Position numbers and translations under genes: made by a program. Shown piece by piece: positions 23,761 to 30,890 of a stretch of 47,752 nt of DNA. The notes beneath the pieces are model-generated. The model ran no database searches, was not told where the DNA came from, and saw only the letters and a program-made list of their open reading frames with translations. The DNA is from Streptomyces griseorubiginosus. Lineage in GTDB: Bacteria > Actinomycetota > Actinomycetes > Streptomycetales > Streptomycetaceae. The stretch spans positions 1-47,752 of the forward strand of contig NZ_WVUG01000030.1 of the NCBI RefSeq assembly GCF_017614965.1. The letters are read 5' to 3'. Position 1 is the first letter of the stretch; every line of letters starts with the position of its first letter.

Positions 23761-24837
23761 ATGACCGCCACCACGCTTGAGCAGACCACGGTCGGCAAGG
23801 CCGCCACCGTCGAATTCCAGGGGCTGCGCCGGGAGTTCGGGGCGACCGTCGCCCTGGACGGGCTCGATCTGACCGTGCGGCCCGGGGAGTTCCTGGCGCT
23901 GCTCGGCCCCTCCGGCTGCGGCAAGACGACCGCGCTGCGCATGCTCGCCGGGTTCGAACACCCCGACTCCGGCGCGGTGCTGGTCGACGGCGAGGACGTC
24001 ACCCGGGTCCCGGCCCACCGCCGGGACGCCGGGATGGTCTTCCAGTCCTACAGCCTCTTCCCGCACCTGAACGCGCTCGACAACGTCGCCTTCGGCCTGC
24101 GGATGCGCAAGGTGCGCACGGCCGAACGGCGCTCCAGGGCCGCCGAGTTGCTGGAGCTGGTGGGCCTCGCCGACAAGGGCGACCGGTTCCCGCACCAGCT
24201 CTCCGGCGGCCAGCAGCAGCGCATCGCACTCGCCCGGGCCCTCGCCCTGCGTCCGCGTGTCCTGCTGCTCGACGAGCCGCTGTCGGCGCTGGACGCCAAG
24301 GTGCGGCTCACGCTGCGCGAGGAGATCCGCCGGCTGCAGCAGGAACTCGGCATCACCACCCTGTTCGTCACCCACGACCAGGAGGAGGCGCTGTCGATCG
24401 CCGACCGGGTCGCCGTGATGCGGTCCGGGCGGCTCGAACAGTGCGCCGAGCCGGGCGAGTTGTACGGGCGGCCGGCCACCGCGTTCGTCGCCGAGTTCGT
24501 CGGCACGATGAGCCGGATCCCCGGGCGGCTGTCCGGGGAGAACGTGGAGGTGCTCGGACTGCGGCTGCCAGCGGAGGGAACACTGCCCGCCACGGCGGAG
24601 GTCGACGTCCTGGTACGGCCCGAGGCCGTGCACGTGACGGCCGGCGAGGGCGGCGACGCCCGGGTGATCGCCACCGCGTTCCTCGGCGCGACCACCCGGC
24701 TCACCGTGCGCCTGGCCGACGGCACCGAGGTGAAGGCCGACCTGCCCACGCACGAGGCGACCGCCCTCGGCGCGGGAGCCGCCGTACGGGTCTCGCTGCC
24801 GCAACGCCCGGTGCTGGTCGCCGAACGAGCGGCCTGA
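23761..24837 (+). CDS. ABC transporter ATP-binding protein with TOBE-type C-terminus
   Basis: Starting ATG at 23761, three bases after the permease stop, the product has 358 residues. Walker A is GPSGCGKT (49-56), the signature is LSGGQ (147-151) and Walker B runs into DEPLSALD (171-178). After about residue 240 a TOBE/OB-fold domain follows (IPGRLSGENVEVLG, then VLVRPEAVHV), as in PotA, FbpC and PhnT proteins, where it regulates transport. It energises import through the two permeases above. Confidence 0.93.
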   Translation: MTATTLEQTTVGKAATVEFQGLRREFGATVALDGLDLTVRPGEFLALLGPSGCGKTTALRMLAGFEHPDSGAVLVDGEDVTRVPAHRRDAGMVFQSYSLFPHLNALDNVAFGLRMRKVRTAERRSRAAELLELVGLADKGDRFPHQLSGGQQQRIALARALALRPRVLLLDEPLSALDAKVRLTLREEIRRLQQELGITTLFVTHDQEEALSIADRVAVMRSGRLEQCAEPGELYGRPATAFVAEFVGTMSRIPGRLSGENVEVLGLRLPAEGTLPATAEVDVLVRPEAVHVTAGEGGDARVIATAFLGATTRLTVRLADGTEVKADLPTHEATALGAGAAVRVSLPQRPVLVAERAA

Positions 24838-24864
24838 GCCCGACCCGCCATCGATCCCGGCGTC

Positions 24865-24891
24865 CCGGCGTCCCAGGACTTCGGACGCCGG
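24865..24891 (+). promoter_or_regulatory. Intra-operon hairpin before the HAD-EEP gene
   Basis: CCGGCGTCC (24865-24873) and GGACGCCGG (24883-24891) pair perfectly with a nine-base loop, in the 83-base gap between the ATPase stop and the fusion gene. It may partly terminate or stabilise the transporter messenger, so that the enzyme is made at a lower level than the importer. Confidence 0.5.
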
Positions 24892-24920
24892 TACCCGTCC
24901 CCCCACCGAAAGATGAGACC

Positions 24921-26387
24921 GTGACCCAACCCCCGCTCCAGGCCGTCCTGTTCGACATGGACGGCACGCTCGTCGACACCGAGCGGCTGTGGTGGGAGGC
25001 GGTGCAGGACGTCGCCACGGGCCTCGGCCGCCCGCTGACCGAGGCCGATCAGCCGGAGGTGCTGGGCAGACCGGTCGAGCACACCGCCGCCTGGCTGGCC
25101 GCGCTCACCGGCGCGCCGGGGCTCGCCGACCGGCTGCACCGCGAGTTCACCGAGCGGGTGCGCACCGGCATCGTGCCCCGCCCGGGCGCGCTGGACCTCC
25201 TCGACGCCCTCGCCCGCGAGGGCGTACCGACCGCGCTGGTCACCGCCTCGCCGCGCGCGGTCACCGACAGTGTGCTGGCGGTGCTCGGCGCCGACCGCTT
25301 CCGGGTGTCCGTCACCGCCGACGACACCGAGCGCACCAAGCCCGACCCGGAGCCGTACCTGGCCGCCTGCCGCGCCCTCGGCGTCGACCCGGCCGGTTGT
25401 GTGGCGGTCGAGGACACGCCGACCGGTGTCCGCTCCGCCGAGGCCGCCGGATGCGCCGTGCTGGCGGTACCCTCGCTCGCGCCCATCGAGACCGTGCCGG
25501 GGCGGACGGTCGTGGCCAGTCTGGAGGAGACGAGCGTGCGCCGGTTGCGCGGTCTGCTGGGAACGCGGCTGCGGGTGATGAGCTGGAACCTCTGGCACGG
25601 CGGTGCGAAGGTCGACGACCACCGGGCCAAGCAGCTCAAGGTCGTCCTGGACACCGAGGCCGATGTCGTGGGCCTGCAGGAGACGGCCGGTACGGCGGCC
25701 CGGGAACTCGCCGAGGCGCTGGGCTGGCACCACCATCAGGCGGGCGAGAACCTCGGCATCATCAGCCGCCACCCGATCACGGCAGGTCTCGGCGATCCCG
25801 AGGTCGGCTTCTACGGGGCCACCGGCGCCCGTATCCGTGTCGACGGCACGCACGAGGTCGACGTGTGGACGGCCCACCTCCACTACACGCCGTACGGCCC
25901 CTACGAAGCGGCCTTCGACGGGCTCCCGGCGGCCGAGCTGATCGCCCACGAGGACGTACGGCTCGCCCAGATGAGGGATGCGCTGCGGCTGATCGCAGAG
26001 GCCGCCGGGCCGACCACGCCCGTCGTCCTGACCGGCGACTTCAACTGCCCCTCCCACGTGGACTGGCCGCGGGTCGCCTGGCCGGTCACCCGGGCCGCCG
26101 AGGATGCGGGACTGCGCGACTCCTACCGCGAGGCGCACCCCGACCCGGTGCGCGCCCCCGGACACACCTGGTCACCGATCCACCCCCGGCACGAGAACGA
26201 TCCCGCGCGCGAGGAGCCGCAGGACCGGATCGACTACGTCCTGCACAACGGGCGCGGCCTCACGGTCACCGACTCCCGCACGGTCGTCACGGGCGTGCCG
26301 CGCGCCTGGCCCGACGTCGCCGGCAACGACTGGCCGTCGGACCACGCGGCGGTACTGACGACGTTCACGGTGCACCGGGTGGAGTGA
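24921..26387 (+). CDS. HAD phosphatase fused to EEP-family phosphodiesterase/nuclease
   Basis: The GTG at 24921 gives 488 residues with no signal peptide, so it should be cytosolic. Residues 5-200 are a complete HAD hydrolase of the beta-phosphoglucomutase-like subgroup: FDMDGTLVDTE (nucleophile Asp12, acid/base Asp14), LVTAS for motif II, Lys140 in RTKPDPEPY for motif III, and VEDTPTGV for motif IV. Residues 215-488 are a complete endonuclease/exonuclease/phosphatase domain: MSWNLWHGG (Asn223), LQET (Glu254), TAHLHY, TGDFNCP (Asp373, Asn375), RIDYVLH and WPSDHA (Asp474, His475). All metal and catalytic residues look intact in both halves. The two could act in sequence, a phosphodiester cleaved then its monoester dephosphorylated. 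The gene is fifth in the ABC operon, so the substrate is probably what the importer brings in. Confidence 0.9.
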   Translation: MTQPPLQAVLFDMDGTLVDTERLWWEAVQDVATGLGRPLTEADQPEVLGRPVEHTAAWLAALTGAPGLADRLHREFTERVRTGIVPRPGALDLLDALAREGVPTALVTASPRAVTDSVLAVLGADRFRVSVTADDTERTKPDPEPYLAACRALGVDPAGCVAVEDTPTGVRSAEAAGCAVLAVPSLAPIETVPGRTVVASLEETSVRRLRGLLGTRLRVMSWNLWHGGAKVDDHRAKQLKVVLDTEADVVGLQETAGTAARELAEALGWHHHQAGENLGIISRHPITAGLGDPEVGFYGATGARIRVDGTHEVDVWTAHLHYTPYGPYEAAFDGLPAAELIAHEDVRLAQMRDALRLIAEAAGPTTPVVLTGDFNCPSHVDWPRVAWPVTRAAEDAGLRDSYREAHPDPVRAPGHTWSPIHPRHENDPAREEPQDRIDYVLHNGRGLTVTDSRTVVTGVPRAWPDVAGNDWPSDHAAVLTTFTVHRVE

Positions 26388-26393
26388 GGCGGG

Positions 26394-26660
26394 TCACGGG
26401 CTGTCGCCGTGCCAGTCGAAGCGGCGGGCGTCCTCGGGGCGCGGTACGTACAGGGCCCGGCCGCCGGTGCCGTACCGGCCTATCTCCGTGCGCAGGGGTA
26501 TCCCCTCGCGCAGATCGCGCTCGCTGCGGCCGGTGATGTCCAGCAGCAGGCCGTCCAGCGGGCCGCCGATGAGCTCGGCGTAGGTGCGGCCGGGGCGGGG
26601 TGCGGCGTCCTCGTGGTCGGCGCCGTAGACCCGGCCCCGCATGAACTCTGTCTCGTCCAT
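26394..26660 (-). CDS. Conserved hypothetical protein, 88 residues
   Basis: The ATG at 26660 opens a compact acidic protein. It has RTYAELIGGPLDGLLLDITG in the middle and ends GRALYVPRPEDARRFDWHGDSP (second half RFDWHGDSP). It has no membrane segment or signal. The pattern YxELxGGPLDGLLLD recurs in small proteins of Streptomyces without known function. Its stop lies six bases from the stop of the HAD-EEP gene, and it is followed upstream on the same strand by the SRPBCC gene, so the two may be co-transcribed. Confidence 0.7.
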   Translation of the reverse strand: MDETEFMRGRVYGADHEDAAPRPGRTYAELIGGPLDGLLLDITGRSERDLREGIPLRTEIGRYGTGGRALYVPRPEDARRFDWHGDSP

Positions 26661-26703
26661 GGCCTCAGCGTCGCATCCGGCACTGACAACGGGGGGCCGG
26701 GCG

Positions 26704-27117
26704 TCAGCCGGCGCCGTTGTCGACGCGCATCCGCACCTGTTCCTCGAGGCGCTCGAGGCTGGTGTCGAGGGCTTGCCGGACCGCCGCCTCGCCGGGGTCG
26801 TGGGTGTCGTCGGCGAAGGACAGGTGCACGGTCACCCGGCTCGTCCCGCCGTCGGTGCCGTCCACCTTCAGCCAGCCGGCGTAGCCGCTGTCGTCGCTCG
26901 TGCCCCATTCGAGCCGCATGTCGTCGGGGTGCGGCTGGAGGACGGCGGGGGTGTCCTGGTCGGCGTGTTCCTCGTGGACGGTGACGGCCGGCGGTCGCTC
27001 GGGCCGCACATGGAGCGTGTTCGGCAGCCAGCCCTCCAGCTGGCCGACATTGGCCGCCTGGTCGAAGACGTGCTCGGGCAGGGCCGGCATGGCGCGGGAA
27101 CGCTCGTACTCGGTCAT
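26704..27117 (-). CDS. SRPBCC/START-fold small protein
   Basis: GGAGG followed by ATG at 27117 fixes the start (137 residues). The pattern is of the SRPBCC (polyketide cyclase/START) fold: MPALPEHVFDQAANVGQLEGWLP at the start (ALPEHVFDQAANVGQLEGW), a strand-rich centre (RLEWGTSDDSGYAGWLKV), and a long C-terminal helix LDTSLERLEEQVRMRV. The fold makes a deep hydrophobic pocket for a small ligand, but ligand and role are unknown. The family is very common in actinobacteria, often annotated as cyclase/dehydrase. No biosynthetic cluster surrounds it here. Confidence 0.82.
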   Translation of the reverse strand: MTEYERSRAMPALPEHVFDQAANVGQLEGWLPNTLHVRPERPPAVTVHEEHADQDTPAVLQPHPDDMRLEWGTSDDSGYAGWLKVDGTDGGTSRVTVHLSFADDTHDPGEAAVRQALDTSLERLEEQVRMRVDNGAG

Positions 27118-27404
27118 CGGTCATCACCTCCGGTTGGGTGGCGCACAGGCGACGCGTGCCCTTTTTGCGGTGGTTGAACCGACGACCAGGGGGGTGACCG
27201 CCCGGGCCGTGGGGCGGAGCGCCAACTTCTCGGCCCGTCGGGGCAGTTACCGCCGCCGAAACGGACCGTGGGCGCACCTGTTCGGCCATCATCCGTCAGT
27301 CCCGGAGACACCGGCCCGCGGGCAGCGCGCCGCGCCTACGGTCCGTGCATCGGACGGGACGGCGAACGCCGGTCCGCCACAGCCGACAGACAAGGGGAGG
27401 CGCT

Positions 27405-27779
27405 ATGGCGAGTGTGGAAGTTTCGCTGAAGGAGATGATGACCGCGGTCGAGGGGTCGGTGGGAGCCGCGGTCGTCGACTACACCAGCGGCATGGCCCTG
27501 GGCACCCTGGGCGGGGGCAAGGACCTGGACCTGACCATCGCCGCGGCCGGCAACACGGACGTGATCCGGGCCAAGGTGCGCACGATGGAGCAGCTGGGCC
27601 TCAAGAGCCGGATCGAGGACATCCTGATCACGCTGGAGAAGCAGTACCACCTGATCCGGCTGATCACCGGGCGCACGGGGAACGGGCTGTTCCTGTACCT
27701 CGTGCTCGACAAGGAGCGTTCCAACCTGGCGATGGCCCGGCACCAGCTCAAGCGGGTCGAGGAACAGCTGGAGATCTAG
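27405..27779 (+). CDS. Roadblock/LC7-like protein
   Basis: AGGGGAGG precedes the ATG at 27405 (124 residues). The pattern SLKEMMTAVEGSVGAAVVDYTSGMALGTLG fits a roadblock/LC7 fold (EMMTAVEGSVGAAVVDYTSG), with a helix, a five-stranded sheet and LYLVLDKERSNLAMARHQLKRVEEQL as the last helix. In bacteria such proteins (MglB type) act as GAP or scaffolds for small GTPases. In Streptomyces they occur in 'conservons' with a histidine kinase, DUF742 and a GTPase. None of those partners lies here, so this one is solitary. Function not known. Confidence 0.75.
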   Translation: MASVEVSLKEMMTAVEGSVGAAVVDYTSGMALGTLGGGKDLDLTIAAAGNTDVIRAKVRTMEQLGLKSRIEDILITLEKQYHLIRLITGRTGNGLFLYLVLDKERSNLAMARHQLKRVEEQLEI

Positions 27780-27812
27780 ACCGCGCCGACGTCCCGGGCC
27801 GTCGTGCGCCCA

Positions 27813-27844
27813 TGATGTGAAGACTTCTTCAAGTCACCACATCA
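27813..27844. promoter_or_regulatory. Nested palindromes before ArsR gene
   Basis: TGAAGA-CT-TCTTCA (27818-27831) is a perfect 6-2-6 inverted repeat. TGATGTG (27813-27819) and CACATCA (27838-27844) form a second perfect pair around it. ArsR-family repressors bind short AT-rich palindromes with this geometry, so this is the likely operator of the ArsR gene about 130 to 160 bases downstream. AT content is unusual for the region. Confidence 0.6.
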
Positions 27845-27975
27845 GCATGGTCCCAATTCGTGTCTGCACGCTGCCCGGGGGGACGAGGATCGGCACGACA
27901 GAGAGTGTGCGGCGGCGCCCCGGGGTGCCGCCGCACCCCGGCACCCCCACCCGACCCGGCAGGGAGCGAGCACTC

Positions 27976-28395
27976 ATGCAGGTCCCCCTCTACCAGGCCA
28001 AGGCGGACTTCTTCCGCATGCTCGGGCACCCCGTGCGGATCCGGGTCCTGGAACTGCTCCAGCACGGGCCCGTGCCGGTGCGGGACCTGCTCGCCGACAT
28101 CGAGATCGAGCCGTCCAGCCTCTCCCAGCAACTGGCCGTGCTGCGTCGTTCCGGCATCGTGGTGTCCATCCGGGAGGGCTCCACCGTCCGCTACGCGCTG
28201 GCCGGCGGTGACGTCGCCGACCTGCTGCGCGCCGCCCGCCGCATCCTCACCGAACTGCTGGCCGGGCAGAACGAACTCCTCGCGGAGCTGCGCCAGGCCG
28301 ACTCCGCTCCCCCGCCGCCGCCTCCGGCGGCGCACATCGGCGGGCAACTGGCTCGTTACTCCGCCGGAGTGGTGGAACCCGGCGGCCGGTCGTAG
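27976..28395 (+). CDS. ArsR-family winged-helix regulator
   Basis: The ATG at 27976 gives 139 residues. The DNA-binding domain is clear: AKADFFRMLGHPVRIRVLELLQHGPVPV (FFRMLGHPVRIRVLELLQ), then IEPSSLSQQLAVLRRSGIV as the recognition helix and IREGSTVRYAL as the wing. There are no cysteines, so the usual metal sites of ArsR/SmtB are absent, and another signal must be sensed. A Pro-rich stretch (PPPPPPP) and a His-containing tail end the protein. Relatives in Streptomyces often lie beside SulP-type anion transporters; none is present here. The nested palindrome upstream suggests autoregulation. Confidence 0.88.
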   Translation: MQVPLYQAKADFFRMLGHPVRIRVLELLQHGPVPVRDLLADIEIEPSSLSQQLAVLRRSGIVVSIREGSTVRYALAGGDVADLLRAARRILTELLAGQNELLAELRQADSAPPPPPPAAHIGGQLARYSAGVVEPGGRS

Positions 28396-28433
28396 CGTCG
28401 GATGCAGTACTACTGCTGGCGCCGGGAGCCGAC

Positions 28434-28898
28434 ATGCGCCGACACGCAACCACCATCGCGGTCACCCTGTGTGCCGTCGCGTCCCTGGCCGCCGCGGCCG
28501 GGACGCCCTCGGCCGCCCGGACGACGTCCGTGCCGGCCGTCCAGGCCACCCGGCACGTCAGGGCGCCGGTGCTCGTGGACTGTCTCTTCCATCCCAAGGT
28601 CCGGCCGGCCGACTTCGTGCTCGCCTGCGGCGACGGCAACAGCCGTCTGACGTCACTGCGTTGGTTCCACTGGGGGACCTGGTCGGCGCGGGCCGTGGGC
28701 GTGAACTGGGTCAACGACTGCAAGCCGTACTGTGCGGCGGGCCGCTTCCACGCCTACCCCGTGGTCGTACGGCTGGATCATCCGCGGCCCTGGAAGAAGC
28801 GGCCGCAGCTGTCGCACTACGGCCGGATGACCCTGCAGTACACCAACGGCCGCCCGGAGGGGTTCTCACGGACGGTGACCTACCCGCTGTGGGACTGA
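28434..28898 (+). CDS. Secreted protein of unknown function
   Basis: The ATG at 28434 gives 154 residues. TTIAVTLCAVASLAAAAGTPSAA is a signal peptide. The mature part has four cysteines (VDCLFHP, LACGDGN, NDCKPYC) and a pattern RWFHWGTWSARAVGVNWVNDC that recurs in small secreted Streptomyces proteins of no assigned function. The disulfide-prone Cys and Trp content suggests a compact extracellular domain. The gene follows the ArsR gene by 38 bases on the same strand. Its 3' end overlaps the end of the convergent MASE1 gene by 19 bases. Confidence 0.78.
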   Translation: MRRHATTIAVTLCAVASLAAAAGTPSAARTTSVPAVQATRHVRAPVLVDCLFHPKVRPADFVLACGDGNSRLTSLRWFHWGTWSARAVGVNWVNDCKPYCAAGRFHAYPVVVRLDHPRPWKKRPQLSHYGRMTLQYTNGRPEGFSRTVTYPLWD

Positions 28899-29893
28899 TC
28901 CCGCCGGTCCCGAGCGTCCCGCGCGGCCCGCAGCTGGGGTGATTCCCCCGCGGCCAGGTGTTCGAGCACCTCGACCAGCTCCTGACAGGCGTGTTGCACC
29001 GAGCGTCTGGTGTTGAGCTGCTCCGTGATCACCGCTGACAGCAGCAGCGCCGTCAGTGCCATCGCCCCGTTGAAGGCCTGGAGCTTGATCATGATCTCGA
29101 TGCGGGACAGCCGCGCGAACGGGCCGGCCTCCTCGGTCGCCGAGACCGTGGCCAGGACGGAGGCGGCCAGCGCGCACAGCATGCTGCCGGCGAGCTGGAA
29201 GCGCAGGGCCGCCCAGATCAGCAGCGGATAGACCAGGAAGAGCAGGCTGTCGGAGCTGCGGGTGGCGAACGGCAGGAGGGCGCAGGCGACCAGGGTCAGG
29301 CCGACGGCCTCCTTCCAGCGGGGCCGGTGCGGCGGCCAGTGCGCGCGGGGCAGCAGAAGCAGGACCGGGGTCACGATCAGCACCCCCATCGCGTCACCGA
29401 CCCACCACGCCGACCACACGAGCCAGAAACTGTGCGCGGCGAGCTTGCCGGTGAACACGAGGCAGCCGGCGCCCGCGGTGGCGCTGATCAGCATGGACGC
29501 CAGCGCGCCCAGGAACACCAGCGCCACGCCGTCCCGGAGCCGGGCGAGGTCGGTGCGGAAACCCACCCTGCACAGCAGGTAGTAGGCGCAGACGGGGGCG
29601 GCGGTGTTGCCCACCAGGGTGCCGATCACGGCGGGCTGGACGGAGGTGATGGACATGACGACGAGGAGGGCACCCAGGACGATGCCGGGCCAGGCGCGCA
29701 GGCCGAACAGCAGCAGACAGGCCAGCGCCACTCCGGTGGGCGGCCAGATGGGGGTGACCACGGCGCTCTCGACGACGAGCTGGCGCAGCAGGCCCAGCCG
29801 CCCCGCTCCGACGTAGGCGGCGGCGACCCCCGCCGTCAGGAAGGCGAGGTCGAGAGGGCGGCGCAGGCCCTGGTTACCCACCACAGATGCCAT
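28880..29893 (-). CDS. MASE1-domain membrane protein
   Basis: The ATG at 29893 gives 337 residues with about eight membrane helices. The MASE1 signature is present: VVTPIWPPTGVALACLLLFGLRAWPGIVLGALL (IWPPTGVALACLLLFG) and FWLVWSAWWVGDAMGVLIVTPVLL (WWVGDAMGVLIVTPVLL). MASE1 is a predicted integral sensor normally fused to a cytoplasmic output such as a histidine kinase, GGDEF or SpoIIE phosphatase. Here only a short C-terminal helix of about 40 residues follows the membrane part, with no output domain. The SpoIIE-type phosphatase gene is 39 bases upstream on the same strand, so the sensor and output appear as two separate proteins from one operon. Confidence 0.88.
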   Translation of the reverse strand: MASVVGNQGLRRPLDLAFLTAGVAAAYVGAGRLGLLRQLVVESAVVTPIWPPTGVALACLLLFGLRAWPGIVLGALLVVMSITSVQPAVIGTLVGNTAAPVCAYYLLCRVGFRTDLARLRDGVALVFLGALASMLISATAGAGCLVFTGKLAAHSFWLVWSAWWVGDAMGVLIVTPVLLLLPRAHWPPHRPRWKEAVGLTLVACALLPFATRSSDSLLFLVYPLLIWAALRFQLAGSMLCALAASVLATVSATEEAGPFARLSRIEIMIKLQAFNGAMALTALLLSAVITEQLNTRRSVQHACQELVEVLEHLAAGESPQLRAARDARDRRDQSHSG

Positions 29894-29932
29894 CAGACAC
29901 CGTCACCGCCGGCTCGGCGAGGCGAGCCGGTC

Positions 29933-30763
29933 CTACCTCGCAGCGGCCGGGCCGTCGTGGGTGACGACCAGGACGGCGGCGTCGTCCTCGTGCCCGACCC
30001 GTTCGGCCACCTTCATCACGGCGGCGGCCAGCGAGTCGGCCGCCATGCCCGCCACGGCGGCGATGCCGGCGAGCCGGGCGACCTGGTCGAGTCCCTCGTC
30101 GACGCTCAGCGAGGGGCCCTCCACGACGCCGTCGGTGACCAGGACGAGCACTCCGCCGGGGGTGATCCGGTGCCGGGTGACGGGATAGCGGACGCCGTCC
30201 AGGATGCCGAGCGGCGGGCCGCCCTCGTCCTCGGCGACGCCGGACCTTCCGTCGGCGGTGGCCCAGATGTGCGGGACGTGTCCGGCGCGGGCGCTCTCCA
30301 GGACGCCGGTGGCCGGGTCGAGCCGTATGAAGCTGCAGGTGGCGAAGAGGTCGGTGCCCAGGGACAGGAGCAGGTCGTTGGTGCGGGCCAGCAGTTCCCC
30401 GGGCTCGCTCGGCACGGAGGCGAGGGCCCGCAGGGTGACCCGGACCTGGCCCATGAACGCGGCCGCCTCGATGTTGTGGCCCTGGACGTCGCCGATGGAC
30501 AGTCCGATGCGGCCGTCGGGCATGGTGAAGGCGTCGTACCAGTCGCCGCCGACGTTGAGGCCGTGGTAGGCGGGGGCGTAGCGGACGGCGAGGCGGAGGT
30601 GGTGCGCGGAGGGCAGGTCCCTGGGCAGCATGCCGCGCTGCAGGGCGACGGCCAGCTCGACCCGGGAGCGCTGCAGCTCGGCCAGCTCGCGCGCCCGGGC
30701 GGTCAGCGACCCGAGGCGGGCGAGCAGTTCGTCGCCGTCCTCCGTAGGGCGCATGAGGGACAT
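29933..30763 (-). CDS. PP2C/SpoIIE-type serine phosphatase
   Basis: The ATG at 30763 gives 276 residues. A short N-terminal coiled helix (LLARLGSLTARARELAELQRSRVELA; shortened LTARARELAELQRSRVE) leads to the catalytic domain. That has LQRGMLP, VGGDWYDAF (71-79, metal-binding Asp), IGDVQGHNIEAAAFMGQVR, and VTDGVVEGP and HEDDAAVLVV toward the end. The metal-ligand Asp residues are intact. Such enzymes dephosphorylate anti-anti-sigma factors in partner-switching. No sensory domain is attached; the MASE1 protein encoded just downstream may provide it. Confidence 0.92.
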   Translation of the reverse strand: MSLMRPTEDGDELLARLGSLTARARELAELQRSRVELAVALQRGMLPRDLPSAHHLRLAVRYAPAYHGLNVGGDWYDAFTMPDGRIGLSIGDVQGHNIEAAAFMGQVRVTLRALASVPSEPGELLARTNDLLLSLGTDLFATCSFIRLDPATGVLESARAGHVPHIWATADGRSGVAEDEGGPPLGILDGVRYPVTRHRITPGGVLVLVTDGVVEGPSLSVDEGLDQVARLAGIAAVAGMAADSLAAAVMKVAERVGHEDDAAVLVVTHDGPAAAR

Positions 30764-30843
30764 TGATCACTCCGGCGGGGCCGTGGGCCGTGGCCCCATC
30801 AGGGCAAAACCCCCGATTCGGGTTTAAGTGGATGATAACGACA

Positions 30844-30876
30844 GAGGCAGGGCGAAGCGGAATTCCGCCCTGCCTC
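30844..30876 (-). terminator. Terminator after phosphoglucomutase
   Basis: GAGGCAGGGCG (30844-30854) and CGCCCTGCCTC (30866-30876) form an 11-base-pair stem. A GCGGAATTCCGC palindrome in the middle allows an alternative fold. It lies 15 bases past the pgm stop on the minus strand and is followed there by TGTCGTTATC. Confidence 0.7.
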
Positions 30877-30890
30877 CACCACCACGGTGA

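Noticed and set aside
20904..24837. Naming the importer as a 2-aminoethylphosphonate system (phnSTUV)
   Set aside because: The layout is similar, but no phosphonatase or transaminase gene is present, so the name is not justified.
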